The notes under the pieces were generated by a model. The model was given only the letters and a program-made list of their open reading frames with translations. It did not search any database and was not told the origin of the DNA. Positions 24,050 through 36,393 of a DNA stretch of 64,000 nt are shown here, piece by piece. The stretch's first letter is position 1. Each line of letters starts with the position of its first letter. The position numbers and the translations under genes are program-made. Origin of the DNA: Lucinisca nassula (taxonomy: Eukaryota; Mollusca; Bivalvia; Lucinida; Lucinidae); NCBI GenBank assembly GCA_963580285.1, contig OY757017.1:112997245-113061244 (forward strand), in the 5' to 3' direction.

Positions 24050-24261
24050 TTAACCCTTATCTTGCTGAATATTCATTTAAACCACACCCATTTCTGTCTC
24101 TCAACCAATCAAATTACTTGATGTAATTTATTGCTACAAATTAATAAACTGAATGCCAAACAGTGTTGATCCAGATCAGTGGCTTCTTCAGAAGCCATCT
24201 GATCTGGATCTACACTGTTTGCAAAGATAGGGGTTGTCGTGAACAGCAAGATAAGGGTGAA
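24050..24261. mobile_element. TTAA MITE, CCCTT..AAGGG family
   Basis: Starts TTAACCCTTATCTTGCTG and ends CAGCAAGATAAGGGTGA (right TTAA mutated). Central palindrome 'gcttcttcagaagc'. Confidence 0.78.
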
Positions 24262-24597
24262 GATGTCTTGGTTTTACTTGGTTGCAATGCTGAAATTTTC
24301 AAAGCACCATTACACAAGAAAAACAAAAGTTAATCAGGTCATCTACTTATCAACCCATATCAGTGTTTAAAGTTACAGAACAATGGCTGATATTTTGAAT
24401 GCCCAAATTTTCAAAGGGCCAAAATGCCTATGTCCACAAAGGGGCATAATCTGGTCAATTTTTAATAAAATTATACCAAATACCAAAATTTAATCAGATC
24501 ATCTTCAGATTCAGACCATCTTCACATTAAATTCCAAACAGATTTTATAAGCCTAGCCTTAAAACACCCAAAGTTTCAAAGGGCCATAACTCAAAAA
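24262..24597. repeat. Fragment of the 'aaagggccataactc' repeat
   Basis: Contains 'tttcaaagggcc' and 'ttaatcaggtcatct', shared with 26131-27960. No gene seen. Confidence 0.5.
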
Positions 24598-26130
24598 AAC
24601 TAGAAATGTGTCCAGAGGACACAGATGCCCCCGCCAAGGGCCCCGCCTTACCCCGAAAATCCATGTTGCAACAAAATTTTCTATGTGTGTGACCTTGACC
24701 TTGAGGTCATGGGCAGGGTCGATGGTATAAGTGAATGAGACTTGGGACCTGTATCTATCATCATTCCAAATACGAAGCCAATCTATAAATATGAGCCCTA
24801 AAACTTTAAAAGCATAATAAGACTAAGTCTGTGACCTTGACCTTGAGGTCAGGGGTGGGGGTATATACAACTTTGGACCTGTAACTATCATCATACCAAA
24901 TATGAAGCAAATCTATATGGTTTGGTGAGTATGAGCTCTTAATAAACTTTAAATAAAAAATTTCTTTGTCTGTGACCTTGACCTTTAGGGCACGTGCATG
25001 GGTGGGGTATTGGACCAGTATCAATCATCATACCAAATATAAACTTAATTCATCGTACGTTTTGGAAAATATAAACTCTTAAAATATGTAATTAAAAATT
25101 TCTAAGTTCTTGACCTTGACATTGAGCTCATGGGCATGGGTGGGGGTATCATTGAATAAAATGGACAGGTATCTAACATCATACCAAATATAGAGCTCAT
25201 GGGCATGGGTGGGGGTATCATTGAATAAAATGGACAGGTATCTAACATCATACCAAATATAAACTCAATCCATCACACGATTTGGAAAGTATCAACTCTT
25301 AAAATATGTAATTTAAAATTTCTAAGTCTGTGACCTTGACTTTGAAGCCATAGGCATGAGTGGGAGTATTGCCAAATAAACATTTGGACCTGTATCTATC
25401 ATCATAGCATATATAAGCCAAATCCATAATATGGTTTGGAAAATTTGAGCTCTTTAAAATCTTTAACATTAAAATTGTCTAAGTCTGTGACCTTGACCTT
25501 GAGGTCATAGGCATGAGTGGGGGTAATGCTGAATAAAACATTGTACCTATATCTATCATGATATGAACCAAAGCCATCATAAAAGTTCAGGTTCTACCAG
25601 GTACAAATACCTTAACTAGAGTCTTTAACATGGAAAATTTCTAAGTCCATGACCTTGAGGTCATGGGTATGGGTGGGGGTATCGCTGAATAAATCTTTGG
25701 AACTATATGTATAATCATACCAGATATGAACCAATTCCATCAAATGGTTTGGAAAATATGAGTTCTAAAATGTTCAGGTCTACCTGTTACAAAAACCTTA
25801 ACATGAGTCTTTAACATTGAAAATTTCTAAGTCTGTGACCTTAACCTTGAGGTCACAGGCATGGGTGGGGGTATTGCTTAATAAAACTTTGGACCTATAT
25901 CTACATGTATCATCATACCAAAGATGAACCAGTTCCATCGAATGGTTAGGAAAATATGAGTTCTAAAAGTTCAGGCTCTACCTGTTACAAAAACCTTAAC
26001 CTGAGGTTACAGGATCACGTACGTACGTTCACACACACACACAGACGGACGTACACATGTACACACGTACGAAGGTACGGAAAACCGAAAAACTATATGC
26101 CCCCGGCATCATATGATGCGGGGGCATAAA
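24598..26130. mobile_element. Tandem-unit element, ~170-190-bp units
   Basis: About eight units carry 'gtctgtgaccttgaccttga', 'ggcatgggtgggggtat' and 'atctatcatcataccaaa'. An (AC)n/(ACGT)-type microsatellite at 26020-26075 is followed by the terminal hairpin 'atgcccccggcatcatat' facing 'gatgcgggggcat'. A perfect 60-bp-scale duplication is at about 25130/25195. Pearl-like plan. Confidence 0.7.
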
Positions 26131-26230
26131 AAGTTCGGACATTTTTTAAAAGTTAACCAGAACATGATCTACTCATCATCCCCAACCAGTCTGTAAAGTT
26201 TCAGGGCAATAGCTCAAAATTGTTTTGAGA

Positions 26231-26455
26231 TACACCACAACCTCGTTATAACACGGTTCACTATAACTCGGTTTTGGATATAACACGGTTTTAAGATGGA
26301 TCCCAAAAATGTATAAATTATATAGAAAAATGACCAAAAATGGTCATTTTTCTATATAATCTATACATTTTTGTTTGGATATAACATGGTTGTTTAACTA
26401 ACACAGTTCCTGTTTTGGACCCCATTAATAGTGTTATAAAGAGGTTGTGGTGTAT
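26231..26455. mobile_element. 225-bp TA-flanked palindromic MITE
   Basis: Perfect ends TACACCACAACCTC(GTTATAA) and (TTATAAA)GAGGTTGTGGTGTA. A central palindrome, 'tagaaaaatgaccaaaaa' facing 'tggtcatttttcta', spans about 26315-26360. An end fragment of the same family is at 47730. Confidence 0.85.
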
Positions 26456-26742
26456 CTTGCTTACAAGCTTAAAATGCCCAAATTTTCAAAGGGTCATAAC
26501 TCAAGAAAAAAAATCAGATTTCTTTCAAATTGAAAAGTTAACCAGTTCATCTACAAGTTTACCATTCCCCATCAGTCTGTAAAGTTTCAAGAAAATAGCT
26601 CAAATAGTTTTTGAGATATCTTGCTTACAAGCTTAAAACCCCCTAAGTTTCATAGCGCAATAACTCAAGAAAAAAATTCCAGATTTTTTTAAAAAGTTAA
26701 TCAGTTCATGTACTCATCATCCCCAACCAGTCTGTAAAGTTG

Positions 26743-27028
26743 CACAGCCCCCACCCATAGGGGCTTGAAGAAATATTTGGGCTGCATGATGCTTCCACCC
26801 AGAGTTGAATCCGGCCAGCACACTAGTACTGGTAAACCGCTTAGAGGATCTAAGCCTGTCTAGGAACCGCGGTGCTAATAAACCCTATTGGTTTCATTGG
26901 GCAACGGGGCTTGAGATGTCATGTCATCTCAATGTCAGGTAAAAGTCCCACAAAATTGGAAGCAATGTCTCCAAAATGACCTTTACAGTGTTGACGGGGA
27001 CGTTAAACCTCAAATCAAACAAACAAAC
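26743..27028 (+). mobile_element. SINE-like repeat S1
   Basis: Full-length sense copy from 'cagcccccacccatagggg' to 'gacgttaaacctcaaatc' and CAAACAAA. The host repeat phrase 'cagtctgtaaagttgca' is present on both sides (26728 and 27028), giving a target duplication of about 14 bases. Confidence 0.85.
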
Positions 27029-27704
27029 TGTAAAGTTGCATGGCAATAGTTCAAATACTGAGATATCTTGCTTACAAGCTTGAAACACCCAAAGTTTCAA
27101 AGCGTCATAAATGAAGAAAATAATTTCAGATTTTTTTCAAAAGTTAATCAGTTCATCTACTCAGCTCAGATATCTTGCTTACAAGCTTAAAACGTCAGAA
27201 GTTTCAATGGGCCATAACTCAAAAAACAAAATTCAGATTTTACCAAAAGTTCATCAGCTCATCTAAACGTACTCATCATCCCAAATCAGTCTGTAGAGTA
27301 TCAGGGCAATAGCTCAAACTGTTTTTGAGATACCTTGCTTACAAGCTTAAAATGCCCAAAATTTCAAAGGGCCATAACTGAAAACATTTTCAGATGCTTT
27401 TCCAAAAGTTAATCAATTCATCTTTTCATCATCCCCAATCAGTCTGTAAAGTTTCAGGGCAATAGCTCTAATGGTTTTTCAGATATCTTGAGACTTCATA
27501 GCATTTTTTTGCAAAGGGGCATAACTCCAGAAAGGGGCATAATCCTGATGAGAAAAAAAAAACACAGATTAATTATTTTTTCATAAGGAATCCATATATG
27601 AAATTTCAAAAACCAAACATGCACAGCTCAAAAGTTATGCCATGCAGTAAAAAGAGGGATGGACGGACAAACATGGCAAAAGCAATATGCCCCCATTATT
27701 TTTA

Positions 27705-27930
27705 TTTATTTTTTTTGGTTTGGGTTTTACGGCCCTTTCAAGATTATTTCACTCATATCGAGCCAATTGTTAATCATAGGTGGGTGAAAACCGAAGTACC
27801 CGGAGAAAAACCACCTGACCTTCCGTTGCAGAACTTGGCGTCTCACACGTGACCCGAGCGAGGCTCGAACCCACGGCGGTGAGAGACCTAATGACTAAGA
27901 GTCAGCGCTCTTATCCATTATAACTTCTTC
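27705..27930 (-). mobile_element. tRNA-derived SINE, family S3
   Basis: On the minus strand, a tRNA-like head at about 27840-27930 carries box B GGTTCGAGCC. The body has 'ctccgggtacttcggttttc' in its sense orientation. Partial relatives lie at 46765-46875, 52095-52290 and 53860-53905. Confidence 0.65.
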
Positions 27931-28124
27931 GAAGTTGGGGGCATAAAAAGTGTTCAAAAAGCTCTAGATCTCAGAATGCACCATTTTCTAGCCTTTCCTT
28001 GGAGCTTGCCCTCCCCCTGGATCCCACCTTGCAAGGCTTTGCACCTTTGTCGCTCGCTAACCCTCCCTACATGTGCTGTCTCCCTCATTTTTATTTTCAC
28101 AACCTAACACATTTGCCGCTGCCG

Positions 28125-28195
28125 GGAATCCAACCGGATGCCTCTAGTATTATAGGCAAGCGCACTAACCACTGAGCTGATTTGCTGTGCTCTGG
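28125..28195 (-). mobile_element. Isolated tRNA-like head of SINE family S5
   Basis: Minus strand reads 'cagctcagtggttagtgcg' (box A) then 'tccggttggattcccggca' (diverged box B), matching the heads of the SINEs at 51459 and 56764 but with no body. Confidence 0.6.
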
Positions 28196-28199
28196 TATT

Positions 28200-28435
28200 T
28201 AAACAAACCACAGAAACTGAAAGGGTTTGGTATTTTGGTATTTAACATGGTACTAGGAGCTACCTTGGCTGACACTCGCATTATCATGGGTACCTAGTCC
28301 TAGGAAGCTAAATGAAGGCGGGTAAGTATTTGTTAAAGGATACTTTGTTTGTCACAATAAAAGACCTACAGAGCTTATGTTATTTGTTTCGGATATGCAA
28401 CATTACATAAAGCTTCATCTTTTATCTTTAACACA
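28200..28435 (+). mobile_element. SINE family S6, headless
   Basis: Matches the body and tail of 58581-58850: 'ggctgacactcgcattatca', 'aggatactttgtttgtc' and 'ataaagcttcatc'. The tRNA-like head is missing. Confidence 0.7.
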
Positions 28436-28922
28436 TACTTTGCGGTCAACGGAAAGACCAAAATCACCGAAATCTACTGAAATCACCACAGAAATCACCA
28501 CAAAAAAATCACCATGGCAAGTTCAGAAATCACTATTGTATGATTTGATGGGGTTGGGAAAGAATGATAGGGAAGGGTTTTGTTGGATTTGGTCAGGTTG
28601 GGCTTGGTAGGGACTGGTTTCTTTCTTTCTCTATATACTGCCTTTCACCCATGCGGGCATTCTAGGCAGGTGTGCGCTGTCGTGCTGAAATAAGAAGGAA
28701 AATATAGACAAAAGTTAAGAGGGGATAGTGAGAGGATAAAAGATGATAGGTTTAAAAACAGTTGGTGAGGTAGAGAAGTTAAAATCAAAATTCGGGAACT
28801 AGGGGCGGGAGTGGTGCAGTTTACCAACTTCACCCTTGAAAGCCGCAAGGGTTGGCAAATATACATGTACAACTGATTCTGGGAGGGCATTCCATTGGAC
28901 AATAGCCAGGGGGAAGAAAGAG

Positions 28923-29196
28923 TACAGTGAAATTCCGCTATTAACCCTTCTCTTGCTGAATATTCATTTTAGCCACACCCATCTCAGACTTTGAACCAAT
29001 CAGATTACTTGATGTAATTTATTCCTACAAATTCATAAACTGAATGTCAAACAGTGTAGATCCTGATCTGGATCTACATGTACACTGTTTGCAAAGATTG
29101 GGGTTGTCGTGAACAGCAAGATAAGGGTTAAGACCACTTTCCAGACTTCTAAAAAGCGGTCTTATTAGTGGGGTGGTCCTACTAATGGAATTACTG
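28923..29196. mobile_element. TA MITE carrying a nested TTAA MITE
   Basis: The outer element begins TACAGTGAAATTCCGC and ends GGAATTACTG. The sequence between, minus the inner insertion, reads GCTATTAAGACCAC, as in the intact copy at 719. Confidence 0.8.
28941..29130. mobile_element. TTAA MITE nested in a TA MITE
   Basis: TTAACCCTTCTCTTGCTG ... CAGCAAGATAAGGGTTAA. Because the uninterrupted host sequence is known from the copy at 719-928 and contains a single TTAA, this copy directly shows TTAA duplication on insertion. Confidence 0.88.
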
Positions 29197-29519
29197 AACA
29201 AGATATTGTTGGCAAGACTGATTTAAATTCTTTTGTTTATGTGCATTATGTGTTTTTATAGCTTCTTGCTAGAAGGTGCTTGCATTTAGTAATTCTTTCT
29301 ATCTTTAACTTTACTGATCTTCAGTTTAACTTTAAAGTTCTATTTTCTATATTAATTATATGCAATAAAAATCACATTAATGATAACAGTATGAACTTAT
29401 TGTTGCTTTATACATGTATCAATATCATATATTCAATTGTTCCAAAATTACCTTCTTAAATATCTGAAACAGAGCTGCACAAATCATTATAACTATTTAT
29501 TCAATAAGCCTTGACAGTG

Positions 29520-30005
29520 AGCATCTGACCTTCTTTGTTGGAGGGTCCGCCAGCATAGGTCTTCAAGCATCATTGTAACACTGGACCTAGAATCATAATT
29601 GTTAGTGGTCCATCTAGCGGCTCGGCGTTATATTTTCTCGATTTGCGCTGTTTTGTCTTTAGTGTGGGGATCCCATATCTGGGAAGCGTATTTGAGTTTG
29701 GAGCGGACCAGCACATTGTAGGCAGTCTCCCTCACTTTGGGAAGTTTGGTCTTAATGTTTCATTTCAAGAAGCCCAGTGTGCTATTTGCGTTCTCTGTAA
29801 TTCTGTCTATGTGGAATTCCAAGACAGGGACGACAAAATATCCAACCTCCAAGCACCTAGCACAACTCACAGCCTCCAGGACATGTAAGTGATACAAAGT
29901 ATTGATTGGTCTCCTGGAGGCTGTCACCCTCACCACCTGGCACTTGGAAGGATTAAACTCCATGTCCCATCTGGACTCCCACATAGCTAGGTTGTCGAGA
30001 TCGGG
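29520..30005 (-). pseudogene. Non-LTR retrotransposon reverse-transcriptase C-terminal fragment
   Basis: Minus-strand frames read in order as the end of a LINE reverse transcriptase. 'WDMEFNPSKCQVVRV' is followed by 'HIDRITENANSTLGFL', 'KVRETAYNVLVRSKLKYAS', 'WDPHTKDKTAQIEK' and 'RRAARWTTNNYD'. At least two frameshifts break it (one near 29835, one near 29760), and there is no catalytic FADD part, so it is a 5'-truncated dead copy. The motif style is that of Jockey/CR1-like clades; the exact clade is not determined. Lies inside the AAATCACC palindrome. Confidence 0.85.
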
Positions 30006-30151
30006 TTTGGCCAGGGAATCGCCATCACCAAAATCACCAAAGTTGGGTAGGACTCCTATATAATTAATTTTTTTCTTAGTTATTCTAAAAACACAGATCG
30101 TGGATACTCGTTATAACCACCTTTATGAGGAGCTTCTTATCATGAAGTAGG

Positions 30152-30450
30152 CATGATCGATTTGTTTGTTTGATTTAAGGTTATATGTCCCCCGTCAATA
30201 CTGTATAGGTCATTTTGGAGACGTTGCTTTACCCAACATTGAGATGAAATGTCGCCCAATGAATTGAATGAAACCAAATGGGTATATGAGCATGGACGGT
30301 CCGACTCGCACCGCTTTGCCTGGGCAGGCTTAGATCTTATAAGCGGTTTACCAGTACTCATGTGCGGTCGGTTTCAGCTCTGTGTAGAAGCACCATGCAG
30401 CCCATATATGTCTTCAAGCCCCGATTGGGGGGGGGGGGGGGCACTTACAA
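30152..30450 (-). mobile_element. SINE-like repeat S1, minus strand
   Basis: Diverged minus-strand copy with a G-run (30427-30440) at its head end. Confidence 0.75.
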
Positions 30451-30654
30451 AAAAGGGTGACGAAGTCATTGCAAGTATATATTTTTCTGAATTTATATAC
30501 TAACTTAATATAATTAAATTGTTCTTTAGTGATAATAATACTGATTTCATTAATAATACATACTGCCAATGCTTAGAGAGATTTCGACGACTTTGATTTG
30601 CATACTTAACTAACGATTATTGTTTATGCAAGTGTTAAATAATTTGTTTCTTTC

Positions 30655-30978
30655 TTTCTACTTATACTGCCATCGGTCACATTTGACCATTACTCGCAGG
30701 TGTACATTACATACACACTAGGTTGTAGGACTGAAAGCCTAAAAAGTAATCATGTAATTACGGTAGGGGTCTTTAACCTGCACAGGAGATGGATCTTCCT
30801 GCACAGGGGGCCGACAGTTAATGTCCCGATCCGAAGGACGGTGCACTTTTTGGCATTCATCCCTACAAATGATGCCAATGGAGCGTGTCTGAACACCAAA
30901 ATAATCACCGCCTCCAAGGATCGAACCGGGGGCCTCTAGCATCAGAGGCAAGTGCATTAACCACTGAGCTATCACGCT
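30655..30978 (-). mobile_element. tRNA-derived SINE, family S5, minus strand
   Basis: On the minus strand the head reads 'cgtgatagctcagtggtta' with a box-B-like GGTTCGATCC. The body has 'aaatgccaaaaagtgcacc' and 'ccttcggatcgggacatta', and the tail runs to 'gtagaaagaaagaaa'. The conserved 'CGTCCTTCGGATCGGGACGTTAA' type core resembles the shared central domains of mollusc SINE superfamilies (from memory, not checked; pieces quoted separately). Confidence 0.75.
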
Positions 30979-31622
30979 TTTATAATTAAAGAAATAAAAA
31001 AAATATGTTAACTGGACAATTTAACAAAGTTGCATACTATAACAATCTTACCATAATTTATTTATATGTTAATTAATTACAATGATAATAATAGTATTGT
31101 ATCCTACCCAACTTCTGTGATTTCGATAATTTCCATGGTGATTCCCCTACCAAACCCAACCTGACCAAAGCCAACAAAACCCTACCCTGTCTTTCCCAAC
31201 CCTATCCAATCATACAATGGTGATTTCTGATCTTCTCAGGGTGATTTTTGTGGTGATTTCTGTAGTGTGGTGATTTTGATGGAGTTCAGTCTTTCCGGTG
31301 ACCCCATACTTTGTACCAGTAAAAAATGTGTGAGTAGAATTGAAAACAGAAGTCTGCTTAGCCTTATTCAATAGGGCTCTGGATTCATATAGGAGCTTTT
31401 TTCGTGACGTACTTCCGGTTCTAAAATAGAACGGGAAAACCCTGGCCGTCATCTGTCGTATTGCTTCAAAGGCAGTGGGACAGATAAAGTGTTAATTACA
31501 GCGTAAAACAGTGGAATTCTTTTAAACTTTTGGGGAATTCTAATGTAAGACAATGGGAGAAACATCGATATGCTGCCATATATGAAATTTCGCATTACGA
31601 AAATGATATATATTGTACAGAC

Positions 31623-31623
<1 letters not shown>

Positions 31624-31666
<43 letters not shown>
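31624..31666. repeat. (TC)n microsatellite
   Basis: About 21 perfect CT repeats in the left arm of the foldback element. Confidence 0.95.
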
Positions 31667-31667
<1 letters not shown>

Positions 31668-31994
31668 GACGCCACGTCAACCGACATGTAGCGTGTCAAC
31701 AACGTCGTGTCTACATCAAACCAACTTCAAAGCGATGCATTGAATTGAATGCAACGTCGATGAAACGTCACAACGTTTCGTTGGCGATAATACGGTTTTG
31801 CTTAATAAAATGTCATTTGCCCAGTGCTCGAACCCATCAAGACTCATTGGGATTGGAACATTAAATTCAAAACAAACGTAGAACACCCTTTCAGAGCATA
31901 AGAATGTTAAACACTCCTTCGCAAATGCAAGATTTTACAGTAAAATCTGGTAGATTTGTAGATTGGTTCAACCTGCCCAGCCCTTAGGATTACA

Positions 31995-32224
31995 TTAGCC
32001 CATTTGGTACCGTAAACCCCAAAAGGGGTAAGTGACAAACAGTGCAGGCCCAGATCAGACGCCGCAGAACGCGGCGTCTGATCAGGGCCTACACAGTTTG
32101 CAAAAAGTTGTTCGGCCATTTTCCAAATAAATTTTGAAGTAAACACAACCTGACACCCCTATATTTTGATAATGACTCGTGCTATATATAAGGAGGAAGA
32201 TTCCATTTGGTTCAAAAAGGGTTA
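31995..32224. mobile_element. TTAA MITE, family A (left arm copy)
   Basis: Contains a perfect hairpin: 'cagatcagacgccgcagaa' facing 'gcggcgtctgatcag'. The mirror copy at 35747-35968 shows it was present before the arms formed or was copied between them. Confidence 0.8.
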
Positions 32225-32656
32225 TGGGTACAGGGATACAAGGATAAGTCAAACCATCTCAACGGTCACGTGCCATTGAAGTGAGTTGGAGTGGTTGTCG
32301 ACGGCATGACGTCGAGCCAACGTTGACTCGACGCCCGTCTGTAAGTCCACTCATTGTTTTTTTTTTTTTTTTCGACTGTCAGTATGTATATTTGTCTGTC
32401 TAACAGTCCGTCAGTTCGTCTGTTAGTCAGTCATTCAGTCAGTCGGTATGTTTGTCAGTCAAACCCCCCTCTCTCTCTCTCTCTCTCATGCCAACGGTCA
32501 TTTGACAATGAAGTGAGTTGGAGTGGGTGTCGACGGCATGACGTCGAACCAACATTGACTCAACGCCCCTCCGTCAGTCCACTCATTAGTTTATTTCAAC
32601 TGTCAGTATGGACATTTAAAATGCACATGTAGACAGATCGTTGGACATATTTCTCA

Positions 32657-32719
<63 letters not shown>

Positions 32720-32852
32720 TAGATAGATAGATAGATAGATATCGAATAAAACGAAAGTTACGTAAAAACTTATTTTGTGAATAACGGTATCTCAAGCCAT
32801 TGACATGGGTCATTCACGAAAAGATTTTCGTCGATCGATCGATCGATCGATC

Positions 32853-32908
<56 letters not shown>
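32657..32908. repeat. (GATA)n/(GA)n arrays with a 90-bp duplication
   Basis: GATA and GA runs at 32660-32740 and (GATC)n/(GATA)n at 32831-32908. Each is followed by the same ~90-bp stretch starting 'atcgaataaaacgaaagtta' (32741 and 32909), a tandem duplication of microsatellite plus flank. Confidence 0.9.
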
Positions 32909-33239
32909 TCGAATAAAACGAAAGTTACGTAAAAACTTATTTTGTGAATAACGGTATCTCAAGCCATTGACATGGGTCATTCACGAAAAGATTTTCGTCA
33001 ATTAAAGACGGATTTAGGATAAATGAATTTCGGTAATGAAAGTAAAATATCATTCTTTCCCCCTCGAGGCATTATTTCAATGAAAACGGGTATATTTTCT
33101 CTCAAAATGTCTGAATATTGTTAGCATTTTAATTTCCTCCAATACATTTGAATAGCGATGGCCGTTTCAATTGACGGCCAGTACTTTGCGCATGCGCGAG
33201 AATGACGTCATAAACGGAATTCCTAAAACCTCCTATATT

Positions 33240-34599
33240 CTCTGCGGCCCTAGTCCATCGGGGTTTGAAGAAATATATGGTCTTCATAATGCTTCCACGC
33301 AGAGCTGAAAATGAATACTGGTAAACAGCTTAGAGGATCTAAGCGAATCCGGGATGTTTCGGTCCTGAGTCGTTTCGGCCTAAATTTGGATCTGGGTCGT
33401 TTCGGCCTATTTCAGCGGGTTGTTTCGGCCCTGGGTCGTTTAGGCCCGATTTTATAAGATAACATCTTTTTCTGTATAAAACATTTTAACGCATTTAGTG
33501 TGTGTTTTCACACTTTTACGTTAACGTAAATACACCGTCACATAGTTGATCAATTATATACAAAAATAAAGGGATTAGCTAACTCCATCAAAAGTGATTA
33601 ATGGGTGACTGATTAACGGGCCTCTTCGTCACAAAGTTATGATTAGACTGCACGCAAGCGCACAATCGTCAACTTCACGTGCCACATACAGATATGTATG
33701 GTGCGCATCCATTCTAAGATTTTTTTCATAATAGCCCTTTGGCGGTAAAAGGCTGAACTGCGGTTAGAAGATTCTGATCATATGGCACTGACTTGCAGGA
33801 TGATCAGTATTTACTAGTATCAATGACACACACATTTTGAGAACAGCATGCGAAATATTTGGGAAATGTAGCCTAATTATTTTTTATGATCAGCCTACAT
33901 CTGTCTTTGCGATATCTTCAAATACGTAATAACCTATAAATCTGTTCAATGTGACCAGAGCCTACACAGTTTGAAAAAGCCTCTGTTTTCTGAGCCATTA
34001 ATATCAGAATGCTGTAGTAATTTAATGTGACCAGCCTGCATATGTCATTGTGATACTTTTAAATACTTTTTAAAAATAACCTATAAATCTGTTCATTGTG
34101 ATCAGTCTACGCAGTTTGAAAAAGCCCTGAGCTATCAATATCTGTATTTGTTTATATGATCAGCCTGCATCTGTCGTGATAAATTCAAAAACCATATAAC
34201 CTATAAACCTGTTCACTGTGATGAGAGTCTACACAGTCTGAAAAAGCCCTGTTTTCTGAGCTATTAAAAACTGAACGAGTGAAGATAGCAAATGCTCAGG
34301 CTGATCTCCGAGTCTACGCAGTTCGAAAAAGCCATTTGTATTCTGACCTATTATAGGCTTTATGAGCGAAGATAGCATAACACAGGCTGATCTTCGACAA
34401 ACAATATATTTCTTTCTTTTTTCTCCTATTACTGCTACTCGCTCACATCTGAGCATTAGGAGTAGGGTTTCCTGGGTGGTAACCAGTACTTTCTGTTTTT
34501 TTGTTGTTTTTTTAAGCAATGTGGATGACCCATCAATTTGGCCGAAACGACCCGGCCGAAACGACCCAGGGACTTTCTTTCTTTCTTTCTACTTATAGG
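33240..34599. other. Spacer of the foldback element
   Basis: Holds an S1 SINE fragment (33245-33345), then four loose copies of GGGTCGTTTCGGCC (33355-33450), with two inverted copies at 34540-34570. Three to four units of about 120-140 bp contain 'cctataaatctgttca' and 'cagtttgaaaaagcc' (33935-34330). A SINE tail lies at 34420-34500. No protein-coding frame recognised. Confidence 0.65.
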
Positions 34600-34955
34600 G
34601 GGTTTTAGGAATTCCGTTTATGACATCATTCTTGCGCGTGCGCAAAGCACTGGCCGTCAATTGAAACGGCCATCGCTATTCAAATGTATAGGCGGAACTT
34701 AAATGCTGACAATATTCAGACATTTTGAGAGAAAATATACCCGTTTACATTGAAACAATGCCTCGAGAAGGAAAGAATGATATTTTGCTTTTATTACTGA
34801 AATGCATTTATCCTGGATCCGTTTGTTATTGACGAAAATCTCTTCGTGAATGACCCATGTCAATGGCTTACGAAAGCTTACTTACAAAAATAGGCTTTTA
34901 CGTAACTTTTCGTTATTCGCTATCCAAGTATAGCTATCACATACGGACAGAACTT

Positions 34956-34997
<42 letters not shown>

Positions 34998-35198
34998 CTA
35001 TCTATCTATTGAGAAAACTGTCCAACGATCTGTCTACATGTGCAATTAAAAAATGTCCAACAATCTGTCTACTTGTGCAATTAAAAAAATGTCTAACGAT
35101 CTGTCTAGAAGTGCAGTTTTAATAAATTGAAGATTCCCATGGACAGACAACATTTGTTTTGGTTTAAACAATATTTTATTTCTAGCAAACATCTTGTA

Positions 35199-35229
<31 letters not shown>

Positions 35230-35746
35230 AGAGAGAGGGAGGGAGAGATTTGACTGAGAAACTGACAGTAGACAGACAGACGACAGATAGACCGACTGAC
35301 TGAATGACTGAATAACAGACGAATGGACGGACAGTTAGACAGAAAAATAAACTGATACTGACAGTAGATAACAACTAATGAGTGGACTGACAGACGGGCA
35401 TCGAGTCAACGTTGGTTCGACTTCATGCCGTCAACACCAACTCAAACTCACTTCAACGTCACATGGCCGTTGAGACAGAGAGAGAGAGGTTTGACTGACA
35501 GACGACAGACCGACCGACTGAATGACTAACAGACGTACGGACAGACAGACAGAAAAATAAACATACTGACAGTCAAAAAAAAACTAATGAGTGGACTGAA
35601 AGACGGTCGTCGAGTCAACGTTGGCTCGACGTCATGCCGTCGACACCCACTCCAACTCACTTCAATGTCACGTGACCGTTGAGATGAGAGAGGTTTGACT
35701 GATCCCTGTATCCAAGAAGATATTGTGGAGCTAAGCTAATAAGCCA

Positions 35747-35968
35747 TTAACCCTTTTTGTACCAAATAATGGAATCTTCCTCCTTATATATAGCAGGAGT
35801 CCATTTCAAAATTTAGGCGTGTCAGGTTGTGTTTCCTTCAAAATCTGTTTGGAAATTGGTTTGACTGTTGCAAACAGTGTAGGCCCTGATCAGACGCTGC
35901 ATTCTGTGGCGTCTGATCTGGGCCTGCACTGTTTGCCAGGGTACCCGTTTTGGGGTTCCTGGTAATGT
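35747..35968. mobile_element. TTAA MITE, family A (right arm copy)
   Basis: Starts TTAACCCTTTTTGTACCA. Inverted counterpart of 31995-32224. Confidence 0.8.
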
Positions 35969-36393
35969 AAGGGCTGGGCAGGTTGATCTACCTGATTTTA
36001 CTGTAAAATCTTGCACTTGCGAAGGAGTGTTTCATTCTCATGCGCTGAAAGGGTGTTCTACGTTGGTTTTGAATTTAATGGTCCAATCCCACTGAGTCCT
36101 GATGGGTCCGAGCACTGGGCAAATGGCATCTTATTAAGCAACGCCGTATTATCGCCAACGCAATGTTCTGACATTTCATCGACGTTGCAAAGTCAAATTC
36201 AGTTTGATGTTGGTTTGATGTAGACACGACGTTGTTGACATGTTACATGTCGGTTGACGTGGAAACTGTAATTTACATTTACCTACGCTCGCTAAGTGTT
36301 GGTACGCTAAGTGAGAGAGAGAGGACCCTGTTGGGTCATTTGCACAATATATCTTTAAGAGCAGTTTATTAAAACATAAGACTAGGGATTTGC

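Larger units (their letters stand above)
26131..27960. repeat. Dispersed repeat with 'cttacaagcttaaaa' units
   Basis: Units of roughly 150-170 bp share 'gatatcttgcttacaagctt' and 'catccccaaccagtctgtaaa'. It closes near 27950 with 'gggggcataaaa', an ending like that of the preceding element. Hosts a MITE and two SINEs listed separately. Confidence 0.65.
28440..31330. mobile_element. Palindromic element with AAATCACC arms, split by insertions
   Basis: The left arm (28440-28620, continued at about 30015-30060) and the right arm (31085-31310) are inverted copies. Both contain tandem GAAATCACCACA units and a 'gggttgggaaaga' / 'tctttcccaaccc' pair. The left arm is interrupted by about 1.4 kb that includes a TA MITE and a LINE fragment. 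Two SINEs sit in the centre. No coding region of its own is recognisable. Confidence 0.6.
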
